Positions 45,152 through 53,036 of a stretch of 64,000 bases of DNA are shown here, one piece after another. A program made the position numbers and the translations under genes. This DNA comes from Anaerocolumna xylanovorans DSM 12503 (lineage in GTDB: Bacteria > Bacillota > Clostridia > Lachnospirales > Lachnospiraceae). How positions within the stretch are numbered: the stretch's first letter is position 1; each line of letters opens with the position of its first letter. Location: positions 183,595 to 247,594 of the forward strand of contig NZ_FRFD01000008.1 in assembly GCF_900143645.1 (NCBI RefSeq). Reading direction: 5' to 3'. The notes beneath the pieces were generated by a model, which worked only from the letters and a program-made list of their open reading frames with translations, was not told the DNA's origin and ran no database searches.

Positions 45152-45207
45152 CACGCACAGTGGATATGATGTGGTAATCCAAATACCGTTTGCAGGAGAA
45201 AGTTAAA

Positions 45208-45351
45208 TTGAAAAAGAAAAAAAGTTTATTTCTGGAAATAGAAAAAGAATTTGAAGCAACATTGTGAACAGATAAATTTGTAAATTATGAGTTTATCACA
45301 CTAACAGGTATTGAAAAAATACTTAGAAAAGAACTTGGTCTTAGGCAGTAA
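45208..45351 (+). pseudogene. Carrier-related protein remnant of unit 3
   Basis: A 48-codon frame starting at TTG reads SLFLEIEKEFEATL, then an in-frame TGA, then TDKFVNYEF to KILRKELGLRQ, matching the C-terminal half of the carrier-related protein at 41542. The N-terminal 45 or so codons are absent because the duplicated unit begins inside the gene. Confidence 0.85.
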
Positions 45352-45386
45352 TACATTAAGATAAATTTAAGAATGGAGGAAATATT

Positions 45387-45584
45387 ATGAAGAAACTGGT
45401 TAGACGAGCAACAAATGAAAGGGAAAGCATGCTTGAGTTTTCCATATGTACATGTGGGTGTTATTGCACAGGCACTTGCAATTGCCCTCCTATTCCAAGC
45501 CATCAGATTGGTATTGGTGTCAGGGATCAGGCTAAGGATAGCTCAGCTGCAAGTGCAATTCAATCTGTAAGAACATCCGCTTAA
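45387..45584 (+). CDS. Cys-rich RiPP precursor peptide 2 (Clo7bot-like)
   Basis: A 65-residue peptide. Its leader is nearly identical to precursor 1, and all six cysteines are kept at the same positions (CTCGCYCTGTCNC). It shares PPIPSHQIGIGVRDQ and ends differently. Residues between the cysteines vary (Leu/Thr, Pro/Tyr, Ser/Thr, Ser/Asn), so the two products differ in side chains while the crosslinking pattern is probably the same. GGAGG lies eight bases before the ATG. Confidence 0.82.
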   Translation: MKKLVRRATNERESMLEFSICTCGCYCTGTCNCPPIPSHQIGIGVRDQAKDSSAASAIQSVRTSA

Positions 45585-45615
45585 AGAATGGCAGGCAATT
45601 ATATCTAGAACTTGA

Positions 45616-45650
45616 TAACTCCTGTATCAGATTGTTTGGTATGGGAGTTA
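45616..45650 (+). promoter_or_regulatory. Conserved hairpin of unit 3
   Basis: TAACTCC/GGAGTTA with the same spacing as in unit 2, between precursor 2 and lipoprotein 3. Confidence 0.6.
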
Positions 45651-45674
45651 ATGGTCATAAGGAGAGGAATTATA

Positions 45675-47006
45675 ATGAAAAAAAAGATAATAATACTTTC
45701 TTTAATAAGTTCACTGGCAATTCTATGTTTGTCAGGTTGTTCAAGTGAAGTAAAGCAGACGAATAAGGAACTTACAGTATACATAGGGTTTAAAGAAGCC
45801 GATATGAAAAGTGCAGTTGCGGTATATAAGCAAAAGTATCCGGAAGTAAACGTAAATGTAATTGAATCAAAGTTAGGCGATAAATGGGATGAGGAGGCTG
45901 CATTAAATGAAGAATCTTCCTTTTTATCGGAACTTATGAGTGGTAAAGGAGTAGATGTATTCCAAATGCAGTGGTATTGGGATATGGATAAAGTCAAGGA
46001 ATCGGGGATGCTTGCTGACTTAAGTGAGTTTTATGAGAAGGACACCACTTTTGATAAAGAAAATTATAATCAGGCAGTGATGGATTCTGCGTTATATGAA
46101 GGGAAAAGGCTTTATATACCCCTTAGTTATAGCATACCTTTATTGTTAAGTACCGAGTCCATCTTAAAAAAGGAAGACTTTCACGTTGAAAATTGTAAGG
46201 ATTTTGTATCCTTTCGTAAAGAGACAGAAAAGTGGAGGGAACATAAAAGTTTGGGACGAAAGTTATTTCGACTGGGAAAGACAACTACATTTAACTTATC
46301 AGCAACAGGATATGGACTAGTAGATTTTCATACAAAAAGGATTAATTTGGATTCAGAGGAAATAAAGGATTATTTTAGGTGGTGTAAAGCTGCTCTTGCG
46401 GAAGATGAAAAGGACGGTTCAAATTATATATATGGTGGTTTAGAAGGAGCTGCTGCTTTGCGGGATGGAAAAATTATATTTGAAAATTCACTTCAAGCTT
46501 ATGGATATGGTGATATTGTTAGGAATTGTAGGGCAATTAACACGTTTGATAAATCAGTTATGCTTCCGATACGAAATTTAGAAGGGGGAGTAACGGCAAT
46601 GATTGAAAGTGCAGTTGGAGTAAGAGGAAACAGTGTAAATAAACAAAATGCCTATAACTTTATTAAAGTTTTGTTAAGTGATGACGTTCAGAGAACACCG
46701 GGGGCCCAGGTAAAAGGAGCAATACCAGTATCCTATAAAGTAATGGAGGATATTGTATACCCACCTACCAGTAATACTACTTTTGGCGAAGAAATTAACG
46801 GTTTTCCCAAGGATTGTCCTGTATTTGCAAAAGAACAACAGGAAGAATTTATGAGGTATACAAAAGAAGTAAATAAAGCATGCTTTCTTCCAAAGTGGAG
46901 AAACAAATTGATGGAGGCAATGCAGCCTTATTTCAATGGTGAAATGTCTTACGAAGAATGCATTAAGCAGGCAAAAGAGCAGGTTGAGCTTTATTTGTCA
47001 GAATAG
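45675..47006 (+). CDS. Family 1 solute-binding lipoprotein, copy 3
   Basis: A 443-residue paralogue with lipobox CLSGC. It is the most divergent full copy (YIGFKEADMKSAVAVYKQKY; FQMQWYWDMDKVKESG in place of FLIRDFWDMDKIKESG). Changes concentrate in segments that would line the ligand cleft of this fold, while the C-terminal part stays close to the others. It is paired with intact precursor 2. GGAGAGG lies before the ATG. Confidence 0.85.
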   Translation: MKKKIIILSLISSLAILCLSGCSSEVKQTNKELTVYIGFKEADMKSAVAVYKQKYPEVNVNVIESKLGDKWDEEAALNEESSFLSELMSGKGVDVFQMQWYWDMDKVKESGMLADLSEFYEKDTTFDKENYNQAVMDSALYEGKRLYIPLSYSIPLLLSTESILKKEDFHVENCKDFVSFRKETEKWREHKSLGRKLFRLGKTTTFNLSATGYGLVDFHTKRINLDSEEIKDYFRWCKAALAEDEKDGSNYIYGGLEGAAALRDGKIIFENSLQAYGYGDIVRNCRAINTFDKSVMLPIRNLEGGVTAMIESAVGVRGNSVNKQNAYNFIKVLLSDDVQRTPGAQVKGAIPVSYKVMEDIVYPPTSNTTFGEEINGFPKDCPVFAKEQQEEFMRYTKEVNKACFLPKWRNKLMEAMQPYFNGEMSYEECIKQAKEQVELYLSE

Positions 47007-47064
47007 CATGCACAATGGATATAAGGCGGGTGGTCAAATACCGTTTGCGAGGAGAAAAGTTATA

Positions 47065-47598
47065 GTGAATAAGAAAAAAGTTATACCTTTTTTAATAAAC
47101 TTGTTAATAATCCTATGTTTGTCAGGCTGTTCAAGCGAAGTAAAACAGACGAATAAGGAGCTTACGGTATATATAGGATTTAATGAAATCGATATGAAAA
47201 ATGCAGTTGGAGTAAGGGGAAATAGTGCAAACAAGCAGAATGCTTATAATTTTATTAAAATCCTGTTAAGTGACGAAGTTCAGAGGACTCCGGGAACGCA
47301 GGTAAAAGGAGCTATACCGGTGTCTTATAAAGTAATGAATGAGATTGTATATCCGGATCATAAGAACAATACTTTTGGAGAAATACTCAATGACTTTCCA
47401 AAGGATTGCCCTGAATTTACAGAAGAGCAGCAGGAAGAATATATGGGATATACAAAAGAAGTAAATAAAGCATGCTTTCTTCCGAAGTGGAGAGACAAAT
47501 TAATGGAGGCAATGCAGCCTTATTTAAATGGTGAAATGTCCTATGAAGAATGTATAAAACAGGCGAAAGAACAGGTTGAGCTTTATTTGTCTGAATAG
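47065..47598 (+). CDS. Shortened solute-binding lipoprotein, copy 4 (internal deletion)
   Basis: A 177-residue in-frame remnant. It keeps the signal peptide and lipobox (CLSGC) and the first ~30 mature residues, then jumps at MKNAVGVRGN to the C-terminal third. Compared with copy 3 it lacks exactly 266 codons, and the junction lies in TGCAGTTG, which occurs at both ends of the lost segment in copy 3. It starts at GTG with GAGGAG upstream. It has no binding cleft, so it is either decaying or a surface-anchored fragment; there is no precursor in front of it. Confidence 0.8.
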   Translation: MNKKKVIPFLINLLIILCLSGCSSEVKQTNKELTVYIGFNEIDMKNAVGVRGNSANKQNAYNFIKILLSDEVQRTPGTQVKGAIPVSYKVMNEIVYPDHKNNTFGEILNDFPKDCPEFTEEQQEEYMGYTKEVNKACFLPKWRDKLMEAMQPYLNGEMSYEECIKQAKEQVELYLSE

Positions 47599-47625
47599 AA
47601 AATATGGCAGATGAGGGGGATTTCA

Positions 47626-49437
47626 TTGAAGAATATCAAATCTTTATGGGGGGCAATTAAATATTGTTTGTCCTTGTCTTATAAATCATCCGCTTTTTAT
47701 ACGATTACGCGCCTTGCGGGTAATCTTATATATCCGGCAGGGACAATTGGATCAGCCTACCTTTTAAAGCTTATTTTAGATACATTGGCAGGTGGTGGTT
47801 CTTCTGCAGCTAAATTTCAGAAGATAGTATTCTTTCTGCTTCTGTTTTTAGGAATCAGGCTTCTTACTTCAATAACGGAAAAGCTGGTAGCCTATGCTAC
47901 GACAATTCATGAAGAGATTGTCCAGAATATGGTTTCCCTGTCCTTACTGGAAAAAGCCATTGATGCGGATTTGGAATTATATGATACACCAAAGTATTAT
48001 AATTGGTTTACGGCAATGCAGAATGATTCACAGTCCGTTTCGGCCATTCTTTGGAGTGCACTGGAATGTGTCAGTTCTTTTGTTTCTTTTTTATGCATAT
48101 TTGCAGTATTGGGGCAAAAACAGATATTATATGCAATTCTGATTACAATAGCCTCCATTCCGGCCGCCATTTTTAATCAGCGCTATACAAAGCTGTTATA
48201 TCAGAATGATTTGGAGCAGATTAAAAATATAAGACAGAAAAGTTATATTTTTAGTGTTGCTTCTTCGAAAGAATTTGCCCAGGAAATCCGGCTCTTGCAT
48301 TTGGGAGATATGCTAAAGCAAAAATATAATTTGCTATGGAAAGCTGTATTGGATTCAAGAAAGGGGTTACTGAAAAAAAGGTCGGTCATAACCAGCTTCT
48401 TTTGTATAACCTCTGAAATCATGGTAGTAATACTGTCTCTTCATATTGCCTGGCAAGTTACCGAGGCTAAGATGACCATCGGAGATTATTCTCTTTATAC
48501 GGGATTATTAAGCCAGATTGCATTTACTCTCACAGCCTTGATTTCTTATACAACGAGAGTCTATGAAAATAAAATTAAAATAGAGCATATGAGGGACTTT
48601 GATAAATTTTCTTATCATAGGATTGTATCAGGTGCATGTTCTATTAATCATATAGATAAAATCGAATATAAGGGTGTGTCTTTTTCCTATCCGGGAACCG
48701 AAAGACCGGTATTAAACAATATAAACTTTGCCATTGAAAAGAAAGAAAAGGTAGCAATTGTAGGGACAAATGGTGCCGGAAAATCGACAATGATAAAATT
48801 GCTGCTTCGGCTTTATGATGTAAACAGCGGTGAAATACAGATTAATGGAAAAAATATTAAAGAATATAAATTAGAAGACCTGCACCAGTGCTTTGGTGTA
48901 TATTTTCAGAATGGCGTAAACTTTGGATTTACATTAAGGGAGAATATCACTTTAAAAGATACGAAAGAGGAAGACGAAAAAATCAGGGAAATAATTAGGG
49001 TTTGCCAGGGGGAAGACATCTTAATAAGTACGAAGGATAATATGTCAGCCTATTTCGGAAGAATCTTTTCAGATGACGGAGTGGAGTTTTCTGTCGGACA
49101 GCAGCAAAAAATTGCTCTTGCACGTGCTCTTTACAATAAAAAATCAGTCTATATATTAGATGAACCCTCTTCCTCTCTTGATCCGGAAGCGGAAAATGGA
49201 ATTTTTGAAAACCTGATAAAAATTTGTAATCAAAGTATAGCATTATATACGTCTCACAGACTATCTACGGTACATCTGGCAGATAGGATTATAGTGATGG
49301 AAAAAGGGCGAATTATTGAAGAGGGGACACACGAAGAATTAATAAAAAAGGAAAACCGCTATGCAAAGCTTTATTATTATCAGGCTAAAAAGTTTCGAAA
49401 GGACTCTTTTAGTGAAACGGCGGTTGAAAGGAGCTAG
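47626..49437 (+). CDS. ABC exporter (fused membrane and ATPase domains)
   Basis: A 603-residue half-transporter. A six-helix membrane domain (residues ~1-320) is followed by an ATPase with Walker A GTNGAGKST, signature FSVGQQQKIALARAL (the usual LSGGQ is SVGQQ), Walker B VYILDEPSSSLD and H-loop SHRLST. There is no N-terminal peptidase domain, so leader removal must be done by another enzyme, probably the cluster subtilase. TTG 47626 is preferred because AGGGGG lies six bases upstream; ATG 47611 lacks a site. It most likely exports the matured peptide. Confidence 0.87.
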   Translation: MKNIKSLWGAIKYCLSLSYKSSAFYTITRLAGNLIYPAGTIGSAYLLKLILDTLAGGGSSAAKFQKIVFFLLLFLGIRLLTSITEKLVAYATTIHEEIVQNMVSLSLLEKAIDADLELYDTPKYYNWFTAMQNDSQSVSAILWSALECVSSFVSFLCIFAVLGQKQILYAILITIASIPAAIFNQRYTKLLYQNDLEQIKNIRQKSYIFSVASSKEFAQEIRLLHLGDMLKQKYNLLWKAVLDSRKGLLKKRSVITSFFCITSEIMVVILSLHIAWQVTEAKMTIGDYSLYTGLLSQIAFTLTALISYTTRVYENKIKIEHMRDFDKFSYHRIVSGACSINHIDKIEYKGVSFSYPGTERPVLNNINFAIEKKEKVAIVGTNGAGKSTMIKLLLRLYDVNSGEIQINGKNIKEYKLEDLHQCFGVYFQNGVNFGFTLRENITLKDTKEEDEKIREIIRVCQGEDILISTKDNMSAYFGRIFSDDGVEFSVGQQQKIALARALYNKKSVYILDEPSSSLDPEAENGIFENLIKICNQSIALYTSHRLSTVHLADRIIVMEKGRIIEEGTHEELIKKENRYAKLYYYQAKKFRKDSFSETAVERS

Positions 49438-49439
49438 AA

Positions 49440-50303
49440 GTGAAAAGAAAGAGGAAAAACACTTTAAAAGGATTTCTGTTTGTATTGCCATTTTTAATCG
49501 GATTCTTTTTATTCTTTATTATCCCGTTTTTCTGGTCGGTTCAGTTATCTTTTACAAAGGGAGCCGGAGGGACTATATTTGCAGGTATGGAAAATTATAT
49601 CAGCGTTTTTCAGAGCAAGGCTTTCCGTTTGTCAGCCTATAATACATTCCGGTTTATGCTGATTGGGGTGCCTTTACTGATGGCATTTGCTTTTTTTATC
49701 GCATTGGTATTGTACCGTAAGTTTTATGGAGTATCTCTGTTCCGCTCGGTGTTCTTATACCCGTTAGTAGTCCCAATCGCTGCACTGGTGCTGGTCGTAA
49801 ATGCTTTTTTTTCGAAAGACGGTATCATAAATCAGCTGTATTCCTTCATGGGAATTCCGGTAAAGGATTGGCTTAACTCGGAAGCTGCATTTGGAATTTT
49901 AATATTTTTATACATATGGAAATATTGCGGGTACAATATTGTACTGTTTTTAGCGGGTTTAAATTCTATACCGGAGGACTTTTTTCAGGCAGCGCAGCTG
50001 GAAGGAGCCAGAAGAGGGCAGATGATAAGGCGGATTATAATGCCATTGCTGGTTCCCAATTTCTTTTTTGTGTTTGTTATCTCGGTTGTCAATTCCTTTA
50101 AATGTTTTAGAGAGGCATATTTGATTGGAGGAAACAATCCTCATAAAAGTATTTATATGCTGCAGCATTTTATGAATAATAATTTTCAGAACCTGAATTA
50201 TCAGAGATTGTCCGTGGCGGCTATTTTTGTCTTTTTTATTATAAGTCTTCTGGTACTTCTGCTTTTCTTACTGAAAAACAGACAGGGAAGAATAGAAATG
50301 TAA
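49440..50303 (+). CDS. ABC transporter permease, MalF/CUT1 type
   Basis: A 287-residue permease with six helices. The EAA loop PEDFFQAAQLEGARRGQMIR identifies it as a sugar-type importer subunit. It starts at GTG with AAAGGAG upstream, two bases after the exporter stop. It pairs with the MalG-type permease downstream, and both are expected to work with the tandem binding lipoproteins. No dedicated MalK-type ATPase lies in the cluster; a shared MsmX-like ATPase would be needed. Confidence 0.88.
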   Translation: MKRKRKNTLKGFLFVLPFLIGFFLFFIIPFFWSVQLSFTKGAGGTIFAGMENYISVFQSKAFRLSAYNTFRFMLIGVPLLMAFAFFIALVLYRKFYGVSLFRSVFLYPLVVPIAALVLVVNAFFSKDGIINQLYSFMGIPVKDWLNSEAAFGILIFLYIWKYCGYNIVLFLAGLNSIPEDFFQAAQLEGARRGQMIRRIIMPLLVPNFFFVFVISVVNSFKCFREAYLIGGNNPHKSIYMLQHFMNNNFQNLNYQRLSVAAIFVFFIISLLVLLLFLLKNRQGRIEM

Positions 50304-50306
50304 CAG

Positions 50307-50333
50307 GAATATCAAATCAAGGATTTGATATTC
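50307..50333 (+). repeat. Hairpin B element, perfect copy
   Basis: GAATATCAAATC pairs perfectly with GATTTGATATTC across AAG. It begins four bases after the upstream stop codon and ends 15 bases before the GTG start, with GAAAGGGG between. Hairpin A is absent. Confidence 0.7.
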
Positions 50334-50348
50334 ACGAAAGGGGCTACC

Positions 50349-51140
50349 GTGAAAAAGAAAACAAATATCATTGCCATTATAGTGTTGTCCATACTTGCAA
50401 TCATAACTATATTTCCTCTTGTTTATACCTTCTTAAATGCTTTTAACACAGGCAGTGCATATGGATTGATTCCAAAAGAGTGGGGAATAAGAGGCTTTTA
50501 TGAGACGTTTGTCAGAAGGCCGGATTACCTGATTAAGTTCTGGAATTCCCTGTTTATAGCTATATGTATTATTACAGGCCAGTTATTGGTATCCTGCCTG
50601 GCAGGATACGGCTTTTCGAGGTTTAAGTTTCCGGGGAAAAATATATTGTTTTATCTGATCATCATCTTGATGATGATGCCTTATCAGGTGACGCTGGTAT
50701 CCAATTATGCCATACTGGAACGGTTAAACCTGATTGGAAAAGAAGCAGCGGTTATTCTGCCTGCAATCTTCTCTCCTTTTGGAGTATTTTTATTAAAACA
50801 GGCATTTGATATGTGTCCGACAGAATTTTGTGAGGCTGCGAAGTTAGATGGTGCAGGAGAAGTACGTACCTTATTTTCTGTTATGATACCAAGAGCCAAA
50901 GCGGCAGTTGCCTCCCTGGTTATATTAAGCTTTGTGGATGCATGGAATATGGTAGAGCAGCCGCTGGTATTTTTAAGAAGCCAATACCAGTACCCGCTTT
51001 CGGTTTTTCTGTCACAGATGAACGAAAGGATTATTGGCATGGTGTGTGTATGCGGAATTTTGGCAGCACTTCCCGTATTATTGTTATTCCTGTTTTTTGA
51101 TGAAGATTTGGTAGAAGGAATCTCTTTTACTAAGATTTAA
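50349..51140 (+). CDS. ABC transporter permease, MalG/CUT1 type
   Basis: A 263-residue permease. Transmembrane helices start with NIIAIIVLSILAIITIFPLV. The EAA loop is CEAAKLDGAGEVRTLFSVMI. GTG 50349 is chosen because AAAGGGG lies upstream; a TTG at 50325 in the same frame falls inside hairpin B. It completes the importer pair with the preceding permease. Its presence inside a peptide biosynthesis locus is unusual and suggests uptake or sensing of a product, precursor fragment or sugar. Confidence 0.88.
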   Translation: MKKKTNIIAIIVLSILAIITIFPLVYTFLNAFNTGSAYGLIPKEWGIRGFYETFVRRPDYLIKFWNSLFIAICIITGQLLVSCLAGYGFSRFKFPGKNILFYLIIILMMMPYQVTLVSNYAILERLNLIGKEAAVILPAIFSPFGVFLLKQAFDMCPTEFCEAAKLDGAGEVRTLFSVMIPRAKAAVASLVILSFVDAWNMVEQPLVFLRSQYQYPLSVFLSQMNERIIGMVCVCGILAALPVLLLFLFFDEDLVEGISFTKI

Positions 51141-51193
51141 GGCAGTTTTCGGGAAAACCGGCTGAAAATAAAGGAGAAAGATTTGGTGACTAT

Positions 51194-51628
51194 ATGACGA
51201 GAAAAAGAATTGTAATTTTAATAATATCAGGTATTCTGTTAATAAGCTTTGTCATATTAACCGTTGTATCTGAAAAAGTATACATAGCCCTGCTGCCGGA
51301 AGTAACTACCCATACCTTAAGAACCTCAACTTCGAAAGATGGGGTGAATGAAAGATGGCTCCCGGGGGAGTGTGTGCGAAAGAATAGTAAAGGAGAAGAT
51401 GCAGTTTACGTTGTCCGTGAAAGAGAAGGACGGTTTAGGAAAGAATTTTATGCGGAAGAGGTGGCTGTGGATGTAGAGGATACAAGGGATGACGGATATG
51501 TATTAGTTCTTGCCATGGTGCTTGGACATATGGATCCCATAGTAATAGAAAGTAATCTTCCGGTATCGGATCAGGAAGCGGTTAAGTGGATGAATAAGGC
51601 AGAATATGATAGGGAACCAATCAGGTAA
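51194..51628 (+). CDS. Small membrane-anchored protein, possible minimal efflux adaptor
   Basis: A 144-residue protein. One N-terminal membrane helix (IVILIISGILLISFVIL) is followed by about 115 extracellular residues. The part WLPGECVRKNSKGEDAVYVV and the following beta-rich segment recall the C-terminal, membrane-proximal region of HlyD/RND-type adaptors. The coiled-coil hairpin and lipoyl domain are missing. The similarity is weak, so function is tentative: it may link to the exporter. The ribosome site is poor. It precedes the subtilase gene, whose start lies 34 bases after its stop. Confidence 0.5.
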   Translation: MTRKRIVILIISGILLISFVILTVVSEKVYIALLPEVTTHTLRTSTSKDGVNERWLPGECVRKNSKGEDAVYVVREREGRFRKEFYAEEVAVDVEDTRDDGYVLVLAMVLGHMDPIVIESNLPVSDQEAVKWMNKAEYDREPIR

Positions 51629-51662
51629 TAAGGTTATTGCCGGCATCTTGGAGGAAAAAATA

Positions 51663-53036
51663 GTGATTGTTGCCGTGTTAGATGATGGAATTAAGGAAAA
51701 AGGATATTCTTGTATTGGGCAGCTTGCATGGAATGTGGAAGTGAATGATGATTTAGAAGTGGTTGACAGGAATAAGCGAAAAACAAACATTGTTACCACT
51801 TATAAAAGCGGGCTGCAAAAAGAAGCAAATAACCATGGAACAATTTGCGGGGCCATTATAAAGAAATATGAACCGGATGCCAGATTAGCAAGCGTCAAAG
51901 TTATGAATGAAGAAAACGGCAGGGGAGATACTGCAAAAGTGATAAAGGCACTGGAATGGTGTGAAAAGCAGCAGATTTCTATATGTCATATGAGTATTGG
52001 GAGCCAGGAGATTGCGGATTACCAAAAGTTTAAAGAAATTCTAAACCGGCTCTTAAAGGCAGGAACGATTATTATTGCAGCAATGTCCAATGACGGAATG
52101 TTTTCGGTGCCTTCGGATTTTCCGGGCATAATCCGGGTAAAGGCAGATGATTCACTTAAGGAAAAAGAGTACCTCATAGGAAAGAAAGACTGCTTTGATG
52201 CAGACTTCTATGCCCCCGGAATGCATATTTTACCAACAGGTACCGGAAAAGAAGAAGCTATTACTGGGGAAAACAGCTTTGCTGCTCCTGTGATTACAGC
52301 ATTGGTATGCAGCATACGAAAACATCATCGGGAATACTCCTTAGGGCAGATTATAGAGGAATTAAATCAAGGAGCCCGTAATAAGGAGGAATGTAAGAAA
52401 AATTCTCTTTATGTTAACCGGTTTCCTGATTTTAAGGGAAACATGGCATGGCTGGAATTCAATCCCATATCCGGCAGTATCGGAAAAATAAGGGAAAAAA
52501 GTGATAAACATATAGGTGTGGTGGTGAAAAAAAGGGTACCTGACTGGTTCTATGAAAAATGCAGGGAAGAAAATCTGTTGTATTTTGCAAAACAAGAATA
52601 TTGTGAGTCCCTTAAAAGTCCAGACGGTGAAAGAAGAGAACTGCAGATTCCGGTTATAGAGATTGGAGGCAGGCAGACCGAAGTCCTTGAGATGAAAGAT
52701 TTATTTTCAAATTATCTTAGCAAAAATGGATATCCTAATATTGTTCTTTCGGATATGGAAGAGGCGTCTTCTTTTTCTATGCTTTGGATTCCTGATCTTT
52801 TGCAATTTTGGGATACCGCACCGTGGATAATATCCCATTTTAATGCGGCTGCAGCTATTGTCTGCAGAAAAGAAAATACCGATAAAAAAGAAAACTCTTT
52901 AGCAGATGTAATGATAGAAATAAAGGAATCACAAATAAGGTGCCGGTATGATAAGAAATATGAAATCTTTGATTTACACAATATGTCCTATTTAAAGGTT
53001 ATTCAATCAATTGTTGAGTTAATGGAGAGGGAATGA
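51663..53036 (+). CDS. Cytosolic subtilisin-like (S8) peptidase of the peptide cluster
   Basis: A 457-residue protease. The catalytic triad is visible: Asp7 in VLDDGI, His58 in NHGTICGAI and Ser205 in ENSFAAPV. There is no signal peptide or pro-domain, since the catalytic Asp lies near the start, so it should act in the cytosol. The last ~230 residues form an extra domain that I do not recognise (FNPISGSIGKIREK to the end). GTG 51663 is chosen because TTGGAGG lies eight bases upstream; an ATG at 51606 lacks a site. It probably removes the precursor leader or tail before export. Confidence 0.85.
   Translation: MIVAVLDDGIKEKGYSCIGQLAWNVEVNDDLEVVDRNKRKTNIVTTYKSGLQKEANNHGTICGAIIKKYEPDARLASVKVMNEENGRGDTAKVIKALEWCEKQQISICHMSIGSQEIADYQKFKEILNRLLKAGTIIIAAMSNDGMFSVPSDFPGIIRVKADDSLKEKEYLIGKKDCFDADFYAPGMHILPTGTGKEEAITGENSFAAPVITALVCSIRKHHREYSLGQIIEELNQGARNKEECKKNSLYVNRFPDFKGNMAWLEFNPISGSIGKIREKSDKHIGVVVKKRVPDWFYEKCREENLLYFAKQEYCESLKSPDGERRELQIPVIEIGGRQTEVLEMKDLFSNYLSKNGYPNIVLSDMEEASSFSMLWIPDLLQFWDTAPWIISHFNAAAAIVCRKENTDKKENSLADVMIEIKESQIRCRYDKKYEIFDLHNMSYLKVIQSIVELMERE

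Larger units (their letters stand above)
41685..47598 (+). repeat. Tandem array of carrier-fragment/precursor/hairpin/lipoprotein units
   Basis: The unit begins inside the carrier-related gene (near 41685) and ends after the lipoprotein tail, whose flank contains CCGTTTGCAGGAGAAAGTT. Units lie at about 41685-43540, 43541-45220 and 45221-47055, with a partial fourth at 47056-47598. Copies differ at many positions, so the duplications are not recent or an assembly artefact. Precursor and lipoprotein moved together each time. Confidence 0.85.

Noticed and set aside
41685..47598. Considered an assembly artefact or phase-variable cassette
   Set aside because: Copies differ at many bases and at the protein level, and no recombinase gene or invertible repeats are seen, so an old tandem duplication with later decay explains it better.
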